From NCBI RefSeq assembly GCF_008761635.1, contig NZ_CP044344.1, positions 3,844,001 to 3,908,000 on the forward strand: a stretch of 64,000 nt of DNA, read 5' to 3'. The stretch's first letter is position 1, and every line of letters begins with the position of its first letter. This DNA is from Nocardioides cynanchi. GTDB lineage: Bacteria; Actinomycetota; Actinomycetes; Propionibacteriales; Nocardioidaceae. The notes beneath the pieces were generated by a model. That model was not told the DNA's origin. It did no database searches and saw only the letters and a program-made list of their open reading frames with translations. The position numbers and the translations under genes were made by a program. Below, one piece after another: positions 55,493 to 62,570 of the stretch.

Positions 55493-56569
55493 GTGGCTCT
55501 CACCATCGGCATCGTCGGTCTCCCCAACGCGGGCAAGTCGACTCTCTTCAACGCGCTGACCAAGAACGACGTGCTCGCCGCGAACTACCCGTTCGCCACG
55601 ATCGAGCCGAACGTCGGCGTCGTCGGCGTCCCCGACGAGCGGCTCCAGCCGCTGGCCGAGCTCTTCGGATCGGCCCGGATCCTGCCCGCGACCGTCGAGT
55701 TCGTGGACATCGCCGGCATCGTCCGTGGGGCGTCGGAGGGTGAGGGGCTGGGCAACAAGTTCCTCTCCCACATCCGCGAGTCGGCGGCGATCTGCCAGGT
55801 CACCCGGGTCTTCCGCGACGAGGACGTCACCCACGTCGACGGCGAGGTGAACCCGGAGTCCGACCTCGGCACGATCCAGACCGAGCTGATCCTGGCCGAC
55901 CTCCAGACCGTCGAGAAGGCGATCCCGCGGCTGGAGAAGGAGGCGCGCGGCAACAAGTCGCTGACCGCCAACCTCGACGCCGCTCGGGAGGCACTGGCCG
56001 CCCTCGAGGCCGGCACGCCGGTGATCAACACGACCATCGACCGGGCCCTGATCCGCGAGCTCAGCCTGCTGACGGCCAAGCCGTTCATCTACGTCTTCAA
56101 CTGCGATGCCGACGAGCTCGGCGACGACGAGCTCAAACAGAGGATGCAGGCGCTCGTCGCACCCTCCGAGGCGATCTTCCTCGACGCCAAGTTCGAGTCC
56201 GAGCTGGTCGAGCTCGACGACGACGCCGAGGCCCACGAGATGCTGCACGAGATGGGCATCGAGGAGTCCGGCCTCGACCAGCTCGCCCGGGTCGGCTTCG
56301 ACACCCTCGGTCTCCAGACCTATCTCACCGCCGGCCCCAAGGAGACGCGGGCCTGGACGATCACCAAGGGCGCCACCGCCCCCGAGGCGGCCGGCGTCAT
56401 CCACACCGACTTCCAGCGCGGCTTCATCAAGGCCGAGATCGTCTCGTACGACGACCTGGTCGCCGCGGGCTCGATGCAGAAGGTCAAGGAGGCCGGTCGC
56501 GTCCGCATGGAGGGCAAGGACTACGTGATGGCCGACGGCGACGTCGTCGAGTTCCGCTTCAACGTCTGA
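55493..56569 (+). CDS. ychF: Ribosome-binding ATPase YchF (OLA1 family)
   Basis: 358 residues from a GTG. P-loop GLPNAGKSTLFNALT, G3 VDIAGIVRGASEGEGLGNKFL, then NCDADE at the base-recognition site. A coiled-coil insert (LEKEARGNKSLTANLDAARE) and a C-terminal TGS domain (AWTITKGATAPEAAGVIHTDF) complete it. YchF binds ribosomes and hydrolyses ATP; linked to stress and translation control. It is the last anchor of the Rv1084-Rv1112-like block. Confidence 0.96.
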   Translation: MALTIGIVGLPNAGKSTLFNALTKNDVLAANYPFATIEPNVGVVGVPDERLQPLAELFGSARILPATVEFVDIAGIVRGASEGEGLGNKFLSHIRESAAICQVTRVFRDEDVTHVDGEVNPESDLGTIQTELILADLQTVEKAIPRLEKEARGNKSLTANLDAAREALAALEAGTPVINTTIDRALIRELSLLTAKPFIYVFNCDADELGDDELKQRMQALVAPSEAIFLDAKFESELVELDDDAEAHEMLHEMGIEESGLDQLARVGFDTLGLQTYLTAGPKETRAWTITKGATAPEAAGVIHTDFQRGFIKAEIVSYDDLVAAGSMQKVKEAGRVRMEGKDYVMADGDVVEFRFNV

Positions 56570-56580
56570 ACGCACTTCTG

Positions 56581-56622
56581 GTCAACCGACCCGTTGACGC
56601 TGATCGCGCTGAGGTCTAACGT
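56581..56622 (+). promoter_or_regulatory. Promoter with overlapping dyad upstream of the PLD-like gene
   Basis: TTGACG (56594-56599), a 17-nt spacer and TAACGT (56617-56622) form a good sigma-70-type promoter 58 nt before the ATG. A dyad GTCAAC-N6-GTTGAC (56581-56598) overlaps the -35 element and could be an operator, or part of a weak ychF terminator. Confidence 0.5.
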
Positions 56623-56679
56623 CTCGCTCCCGGCCGGAGGCGGTGGCGTCTCACACAGGGCCGTCACTCGGGAGTCTCC

Positions 56680-58010
56680 ATGCAGAAGTTCATGTCAGTC
56701 CGCTTGAGTCTTGTGACCGTCATGTCCGCCGTGGTCGCCATGTGCGCGACCGTCGCTTCGCCCGTAGCAGCGCATGCCACCATTACCGGGAACTGCTTCG
56801 ACCAGACGCCGGTCACCACCCAGAGCTTCACGGTCAGGTCCTGCTTCACGTGGCCCACCTTCTCGGGCACCACGGTCACCCCGGACCGCTCGATCACGAA
56901 CGAACTGGCCGCCGTCCTCGGCACCGCGACCTCGGGAGACACTGTCGACGCCGCCTTCTATCGGCTTTCGTACAGCACCGTGGTCGATGCCCTGATCGCA
57001 GCGAAGAACACACAGGCGGCCACCGTCAACGTGGTGGTCGACAAGGACAGCCTGGACTCCACGTCCGGTGCCCAAGCCGTGACCAACCTCCGAGCCGCGG
57101 GCGTGAACGTCACGGTCTGCACCGCTTGGCCACGACGCCACTGCCGTCCGGCGGGGGCCGCTGCCTGATCTCGAACAGCTCCTCGATCATGCACAACAAG
57201 TTCCTGGTCATCCAGCGCGCCAACGACCCTGTCGTGGTACAGACGTCGATGAACCAGCACGGCAACCAGGACTCAAGGATCCAGAGCGCGTTCGAGGTCC
57301 ACAACAGTCCGACGTTGACGAGCCAGTACGTCGAGTACTTCAACGATCTGAAGTCCAACGCCTGGACGGGCGTCACGCTGCAACCGAAGCACATCCAGCC
57401 GTGGGCGTCCCCGACGGCGCCGACGGTCGACATCACCAGCTTCACGCCCAAGGGCACGGGGTCCGGGTCGTCGGACGACCTCGCCGACATCGTCAACAGT
57501 GTCGACTGCTCGAACGTCGACCATCGCACGCTGTACGTCGCCAACCCCTCGTTCAGCGGTCGGGACGCGCTGCGGCAGGCTCTGGTCAACGCGCTGAACG
57601 ACGGGTGCACCGTCAAGGTGGCGGTGGCGACCTGCTCGGACGAGAAGTACGTCGAAACGGCTCCGGTATCAGGAGCCGGTCATCTCTTCCATCCCGATGT
57701 GGTTCGGTCGGTCGTCCCGGTGGCCAGTGGCCTCTCGGAGACGTTCGCCTCGCACGACAAGCTGATCCTCGTCGACGCTCGCCTGCGCAACGCGTCCGGC
57801 ACCTATTCCCTGCGTCATGCCGTCTTCAGCAGTACGCAGGACTTCAGCGACGGCTTCTACACGAGCGGCGGAAACGCCACTCTCGGCTACGACGACGCTC
57901 ATTCGACAGACGCCAGCAGCGTATGGAGCTTCTACATGCAGCACTGGAGCCAGATCATGGCCCGGGCAACTCCTCAGAGCGCGAGCCCGGTAGACAACGA
58001 CTGTCCGTGA
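56680..58010 (+). pseudogene. Frameshifted secreted phospholipase-D-like protein
   Basis: The first frame (56680 to about 57120) gives a signal peptide (SVRLSLVTVMSAVVAMCATV) and the N-terminal PLD half (TVDAAFYRLSYSTVVDALIAAKN; VNVVVDKDSLDS). It then runs to a stop at 57168. From about 57120 a second frame continues as ATTPLPSGGGRCLISNSSS to a stop at 58010. That part has HNKFLVIQ (first HKD, with Gln where Asp is usual) and HDKLILVD (second HKD, intact). Inserting one base near 57120-57135 would restore a protein of about 440 residues. No slippery heptamer is evident, so a disabled gene or a sequencing error is likelier than programmed shifting. Confidence 0.8.
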
Positions 58011-58117
58011 CGCGGCAGACATCGCCTGCCGACACGTCGTACAAACCCGGGGACTCCATTGCCTCATCCCGAGGGTTGGCATGATCTCGATGTGTCCCAC
58101 CACGACTTGAGCAGCCG

Positions 58118-58540
58118 ATGAACGCCTCCGACGCGAGCACGACGGCGTTCGTGGTGGCGACGGCTGCTCATGCCGGGTTCCAGCTGACCGTCACCGCCTT
58201 GGTCTACCCGACGCTGGTGCGGGTCGGGCCGGAGCGGTGGACGGAGGCGCACGCCCGGCACAGCCGGGGGATCGTCCCGCTCGTGGTCGTGCTGTACGCC
58301 GCCCTGGTGCTCACCTCGGCGTTCTTCGTCGTCCACCACCGCGACGCCGCCGCCTGGCTCGGTCTGGTCGGGGCCTGGGGCGCGATGCTGGTCACCGCGG
58401 TGGCGGCTGCGCCGACGCACGGCCGGCTGGCGACGCCCGAGCCGCGCCTGCTGAGACGACTGCTGGTCGTCGACCGCTGGCGCGCCGGCTTCGCCTGCCT
58501 GGCGCTGCTCGGAGCCGTGCTCACCGCAGCGCAGGGGTAG
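58118..58540 (+). CDS. Membrane protein, four helices
   Basis: 140 residues. Four hydrophobic helices, starting FVVATAAHAGFQLTVTALVY; then VVVLYAALVLTSAFFVVHH, WLGLVGAWGAMLVTAVAAAP and FACLALLGAVLTAA. The run VYPTLVRVGPERWTEAHARHSR on the first loop recalls small DUF1772-like membrane proteins, but I am not certain. Followed after 74 nt by the LCP gene. Confidence 0.65.
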   Translation: MNASDASTTAFVVATAAHAGFQLTVTALVYPTLVRVGPERWTEAHARHSRGIVPLVVVLYAALVLTSAFFVVHHRDAAAWLGLVGAWGAMLVTAVAAAPTHGRLATPEPRLLRRLLVVDRWRAGFACLALLGAVLTAAQG

Positions 58541-58614
58541 GTCGGCGGGCCGCTCGACCGGGCAGCCCGATGTCGACGCGGCCGTCCGTGGCGGCGTCTG
58601 GAACACTGCGGGCG

Positions 58615-59739
58615 ATGAGCCAGCCCTCGCCAGCACCGCGACCGCGACGTGGAGTACGCCTGGCCACGGTGGTGGTGGTGACGGAGCTCGTCGTGGCACT
58701 GGTGACGGCCACCGTCGTGTACGCCGGCTGGCGGCGTCTGGACGCCAACATCCGGGCGGGCGACACGATCGACCACGTGACCCAGAAGCAGGTGCCGGAG
58801 CAGGACCGGCAGGTCCCCGACGAGCCCCTGAACATCCTGGTGCTCGGCACCGACAGCCGGGCCGGCGCCGGCGATGCGATCGACGGCGAGAAGGGGTGCA
58901 ACTGCTCCGACACCACGATCCTGGTGCACCTGGCGGCCGACCGACGGTCGGCGTACGCGGTGTCCATCCCTCGTGACGCCCTGGTGAAGCCGGTCGACTG
59001 CACGCGTGGCCGCGAGTACGCCGGCACCGGGCTGGTCGAGTGGAACTCCGCGTACTCCGCCGGCGGCGCGGCGTGCACGGCCGAGCAGCTGGAGCAGGAC
59101 TTCCACATCTACGTCGACGACTACGTCGTGCTCGACTTCAACGGCTTCCAGAACATGGTGTCGGCCATCGGTGGGGTCGACGTGTGCATCCCGTTCGAGC
59201 TCTCGGACCCGAAGTACGCGAAGGTCACCTTCCAGCCGGGCCCGTCGGTCCACCTCGACGGCGCCCGCGCCCTGGCCTACGTCCGCCTGCGCTACGTCCT
59301 GTCCGGCAGCGACATCGGGAGGATCCGTCGCCAACAGGTGTTCATCAGCTCGATGGTCGACAAGCTGGTCTCGGCCGAGACCCTGACCCGCCCCGACCGG
59401 CTGTTCCGCTTCGCCGACGCCCTGACCCGGTCCATCAGCACCAACCCCGAGATCGCTCACGTCAGGTCCCTGACGAACCTCGCCGAGCAGTTCCGCAACA
59501 TCGACGTCCGCCACATCCGGTTCGTCACGCTGCCCAACCGGATCTACGACGTGCCGAGCACCGACGTGCGATGGGGGCGGGTCCAGGTGCTGCCCGCGGC
59601 CTATCGCCTGATGCGGATCGTCGACCAGGACGAGCCGCTCGGCGTCTTCACCCGTGGCTCGGTGAACCCGGGCCACGACTCGAAGCCGCCCGGCGCCCGC
59701 GCCCGGGCAGCCGCCGCCGCTGCCGGCGTGTGCGCCTAG
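58615..59739 (+). CDS. LytR-CpsA-Psr (LCP) family protein
   Basis: 374 residues. One N-terminal transmembrane helix (LATVVVVTELVVALVTATVVYAGW). The LCP domain has LNILVLGTDSRAG, DTTILVHL, AVSIPRDALV, FNGFQNMVSAIGGVDVCIP and LAYVRLRY...DIGRIRRQQ, with the Arg and Asp residues that bind the pyrophosphate. It attaches teichoic-acid-like or arabinogalactan polymers to peptidoglycan. The ATG at 58615 is used; an earlier in-frame ATG at 58570 exists. Ends in an Ala-rich tail. Confidence 0.9.
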   Translation: MSQPSPAPRPRRGVRLATVVVVTELVVALVTATVVYAGWRRLDANIRAGDTIDHVTQKQVPEQDRQVPDEPLNILVLGTDSRAGAGDAIDGEKGCNCSDTTILVHLAADRRSAYAVSIPRDALVKPVDCTRGREYAGTGLVEWNSAYSAGGAACTAEQLEQDFHIYVDDYVVLDFNGFQNMVSAIGGVDVCIPFELSDPKYAKVTFQPGPSVHLDGARALAYVRLRYVLSGSDIGRIRRQQVFISSMVDKLVSAETLTRPDRLFRFADALTRSISTNPEIAHVRSLTNLAEQFRNIDVRHIRFVTLPNRIYDVPSTDVRWGRVQVLPAAYRLMRIVDQDEPLGVFTRGSVNPGHDSKPPGARARAAAAAAGVCA

Positions 59740-59742
59740 GAG

Positions 59743-60195
59743 CTACTCCGGCGACCCGCTCGAGCCCGGCGGGACGCCCTCGTGCCCGGGCCGCCCGTGC
59801 GTGCGGTGGTCCTCCTTCATCCCGGCCTCGCGGAGGTGCCGGCGACCGCCGGTGAGGTCGTCCCGGGCCGCGGCCTCGAGCTCGCGGAACAGCGTCCAGT
59901 ACCCGTCGTCGTACTCCTCGACGATCTGGAAGGTCCAGCGACCCTCGAGCACGTTGCGTCCGAACAGCTCGTCCTCGAGCCGGTCGGCCCAGGCGGTGTG
60001 GCCGGCGTCGCGCAGCAGGTGCATCGCCTCCTCCACGCGCCGGTCGCTCTCGCCGGCGAGCTGGTGGAAGGCGTAGAGGTGGCCGCGCGCCCGCTCGGTG
60101 GTCTCCAGGGCCTTCGTCAGCTTGCCCACGGCGTCGACGGTGGCGCCGTCGACGCCGTCGGGGACACGGTGCTCGGGTGCGGGTGAGTTCGTCAT
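59743..60195 (-). CDS. Conserved hypothetical helical protein
   Basis: 150 residues from the ATG at 60193-60195. Mostly helical (VGKLTKALETTERARGHLYA; EEAMHLLRDAGHTAWADRLE), then a conserved-looking FQIVEEYDDGYWTLFRELE. The tail is His/Gly/Pro-rich. No signal peptide. I recognise it as a type seen in actinobacteria but cannot assign a function. Convergent with the LCP gene (3 nt apart). Confidence 0.7.
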   Translation of the reverse strand: MTNSPAPEHRVPDGVDGATVDAVGKLTKALETTERARGHLYAFHQLAGESDRRVEEAMHLLRDAGHTAWADRLEDELFGRNVLEGRWTFQIVEEYDDGYWTLFRELEAAARDDLTGGRRHLREAGMKEDHRTHGRPGHEGVPPGSSGSPE

Positions 60196-60232
60196 GCCCA
60201 GCCCGTACCCACCGGGCGCCGCTTCTGCCACA

Positions 60233-60853
60233 GTGAATCTCGTGGACGGGCTCCTCGGCGCCATCATCGGCCTGGCTGTGGCCGCGGTGCTGGCGATCAT
60301 CAACGCGATGCTCAGCGACCGGCAGAAGGTCGCTGAAGGTGTCCGCGACCAGCGGATCCGCACCTACCCGGCGGCCTGGGAGCGCACCGGGGTCGTCTCC
60401 CGGTGGCCGCACACCGACGCCGACCGCGGCCACGCCCTGCGCCTGCACCGCGATCTCCGCACCTGGTACTACTCCGGCGGCGGCCTGTTCCTCTCCGAGG
60501 ACGCGCGCGAGCGCTACGAGCACTTCCAGGTGGTGCTCGAGGCGATCGTCGCCCAGGACCCCGCCCACCCGATCGAGGAGTACGACGACCTGGTCGAGGC
60601 CGCCCACTGGTTCCGCCTCGGGCTGGCCGAGGACCTGCGGATCCGGCACCAGGGGATGATCGCCGCCTGGCGGGCGAAGCGGATGCGCCGGGCCGAGGCT
60701 GCCGAAGCGGTCGCCCGCGAGCAGCGCGTGGGCGCCCGGGTCTACGCGTCCCACGGCGCCACCCGGCGCCCGACGCCGGAGGCCGCCGGACGGGTGGCGC
60801 TGACCGACGACGACGAGCGCCTGCACCTCCCGCCGCCGCCGGCCGACGCCTGA
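60233..60853 (+). CDS. Membrane-anchored hypothetical protein
   Basis: About 206 residues. An N-terminal helix (GLLGAIIGLAVAAVLAIINA) precedes a helical cytoplasmic or exposed region (RWPHTDADRGHALRLHRDLR; EEYDDLVEAAHWFRLGLAED). GTG at 60233 or 60242 could start it; neither has a strong site. Divergent from the gene at 59743. No family recognised. Confidence 0.65.
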   Translation: MNLVDGLLGAIIGLAVAAVLAIINAMLSDRQKVAEGVRDQRIRTYPAAWERTGVVSRWPHTDADRGHALRLHRDLRTWYYSGGGLFLSEDARERYEHFQVVLEAIVAQDPAHPIEEYDDLVEAAHWFRLGLAEDLRIRHQGMIAAWRAKRMRRAEAAEAVAREQRVGARVYASHGATRRPTPEAAGRVALTDDDERLHLPPPPADA

Positions 60854-60915
60854 GCCGGTCCTCGGCGGCGTCGTACGTCGCGGAGCAGGTCGTGAGAGAG
60901 ATCACGGCGGTCGGG

Positions 60916-60931
60916 ATTGGATCGTTCCAAT
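60916..60931. promoter_or_regulatory. Operator-like palindrome ATTGGATCGTTCCAAT
   Basis: Arms ATTGGA (60916-60921) and TCCAAT (60926-60931) around TCGT. The 16 bp are unusually AT-rich here. It lies 53 bp before the ATG of the small protein at 60984, a good place for a repressor dyad. Confidence 0.5.
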
Positions 60932-60983
60932 GATCTGGTTCACACTGGAGGTGACCACCAGAGACACACCGAAGGGAACCGAG

Positions 60984-61229
60984 ATGTCCCGCCTGATCGA
61001 CGAGCTGAACACCCTGCACGACGGCTTCGTGGAAGCCATCAACATCGCCGTCGCCGACGACGACTTCGACCGGGCCGACCGGCTCGCTGCCGAGTACGAC
61101 GACGAGGCCATCCGGCTGATCGCCGAGCGCGAGGGCAAGACCCACCTGCTCCCGATCCACCGCCCGGCCCACGCCGACTCCGGCCCGCGCAGCCTGGTCC
61201 GCCGGCTGAGCCTGCACCGCGCCGCCTGA
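60984..61229 (+). CDS. Small conserved hypothetical protein
   Basis: 81 residues from the ATG at 60984, with GAAGGGA upstream. Helical and acidic: SRLIDELNTLHDGFVEAINI, then DDDFDRADRLAAEYDDEAIRLIAEREGK, ending basic (RRLSLHRAA). An earlier in-frame ATG (60930) overlaps the palindrome and is less likely. No family assigned. Confidence 0.7.
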   Translation: MSRLIDELNTLHDGFVEAINIAVADDDFDRADRLAAEYDDEAIRLIAEREGKTHLLPIHRPAHADSGPRSLVRRLSLHRAA

Positions 61230-61270
61230 CCCGATCGTCGAACGGCGTCCGGGGCCAGCCTCGGAGCCGT

Positions 61271-61633
61271 TCAGATCAGGACGACGACCAGCAGCACCGC
61301 GACCACGAGCAGCGCGGCCGCCATCGTCAGGCCCAGCCCGAACGACGGCAGCGGCTGGTGGGTGCGCATCGCCTTCTCGACCCGCGCCCACCGCACGAAC
61401 GCCCCCACTCCGACCAGGCCCCCGAGACCGATCAGCCCGACCGCGAGCGTGGTCCGCAGACCGTGCGGGCCGGACGTGGTCAGGGCATGCAGCGCCACGC
61501 CGCCGGCCAGCATCGCCAGCGAGGTGCGCACCCAGGCCAGGAAGGTGCGCTCGTTGGCGAGGCTGAAGCGCGGATCGGGTTCGTCGCCCGCGTCGTACAC
61601 CCAGCGAGGCTGCCGTGAGGTCACGGCCCTCAT
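61271..61633 (-). CDS. DUF202 (YidH-like) membrane protein
   Basis: 120 residues. DPRFSLANERTFLAWVRTSL is the DUF202 signature, followed by three helices (LAMLAGGVALHALT; LAVGLIGLGGLVGVGAFV; LGLTMAAALLVVAVLLVVV). Function unknown; members occur widely in bacteria and fungi. ATG at 61631-61633. Divergent from the thioesterase gene, 33 nt apart. Confidence 0.88.
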   Translation of the reverse strand: MRAVTSRQPRWVYDAGDEPDPRFSLANERTFLAWVRTSLAMLAGGVALHALTTSGPHGLRTTLAVGLIGLGGLVGVGAFVRWARVEKAMRTHQPLPSFGLGLTMAAALLVVAVLLVVVLI

Positions 61634-61666
61634 CGTGCCGCAGCCGGGACTGATTACGCTCGCGAC

Positions 61667-62479
61667 ATGACCGCCGAGTTCGACCGCGATGTGGCGGTCA
61701 CCGCGACCGGCGAGGGCACCTACGCAGCGGACCTCAGCCCCGGCTGGGTCGTCGGCGGCGGGGTGAACGGCGGCTACCTCCTGGCCGTGCTGGGCCGGGC
61801 GCTGGGCGGCTCGACCGTGCATCCGGATCCCCTGACGGTCAGCGCGTACTACCTCTCCGCGTCCCGCCCGGGTCCGGCGACGGTCACCACCCGGCTCCTC
61901 CGCGAGAGCGGCAGCACCGCCACGATGGCAGCCGACCTCGTCCAGGAGGGTGGCCACCGGATCGCCGCGCTCGCGACGTACGGCGATCTCGGCTCCCTGC
62001 CCGACGACGTGGGGACGACGGCCACCGAGCCCGAGCTGCCACCTCTCGAGGAGTGCTGGGGGATGGGGCTCGCACCACCGGACTTCCGGGCGAGTGCGCC
62101 GCCGCTGCTGAGCCGCTTCGACCTGAGGTTCGACCCCGCCACGGCCGGGTGGGCGGTCGGGCAGCCCAGCGGGCGCGGCCTGATCCAGGGCTGGTTCCGC
62201 CTCAACGACGACCGGGAGCCCGACCCGGTGTCCCTGCTGCTGGCCGTCGACGCGATGCCGCCGGTCACCTTCGACCTCGGCCGGATGGGGTGGGCGCCGA
62301 CCCTGGAGCTGACCGTTCACGTCCGGGCCAGGCCGGCCCCCGGCTGGCTGAAGCTGCGGCACGAGACCCGCAACCTGGCCGGCGGGATGTTCGAGGAGGA
62401 CTGCGAGGTCTGGGACTCCGCCGGACGGCTGGTGGCGCAGAGCCGGCAGCTCGCCCGTCAGCCGCGTCCCCCACGCTGA
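61667..62479 (+). CDS. Acyl-CoA thioesterase (TesB-like double hot-dog)
   Basis: 270 residues. Two hot-dog halves: WVVGGGVNGGYLLAVLGRAL with TVSAYYLSASRPGPATVTTR, then PTLELTVHVRARPAPGWLKL and GMFEEDCEVWDSAGRLVAQS. This is the 4HBT_3/TesB-like arrangement common in actinobacteria. It should hydrolyse medium- or long-chain acyl-CoA in the cytoplasm; chain length unknown. ATG at 61667. Confidence 0.88.
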   Translation: MTAEFDRDVAVTATGEGTYAADLSPGWVVGGGVNGGYLLAVLGRALGGSTVHPDPLTVSAYYLSASRPGPATVTTRLLRESGSTATMAADLVQEGGHRIAALATYGDLGSLPDDVGTTATEPELPPLEECWGMGLAPPDFRASAPPLLSRFDLRFDPATAGWAVGQPSGRGLIQGWFRLNDDREPDPVSLLLAVDAMPPVTFDLGRMGWAPTLELTVHVRARPAPGWLKLRHETRNLAGGMFEEDCEVWDSAGRLVAQSRQLARQPRPPR

Positions 62480-62570
62480 TCCGCTCCGGGCGGCCGGCCT
62501 CGCGCGGGAGGACCCGGATCGGGATACCCTCGGGCGGGTTCCCGCACCGCCGGGAGCAAGGGGGCATGGG

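Noticed and set aside
57110..57140. Programmed -1 frameshift in the PLD-like gene
   Set aside because: No slippery heptamer or downstream pseudoknot is apparent, and the HKD domain would be made only as a minor product; mutation or sequence error is simpler.
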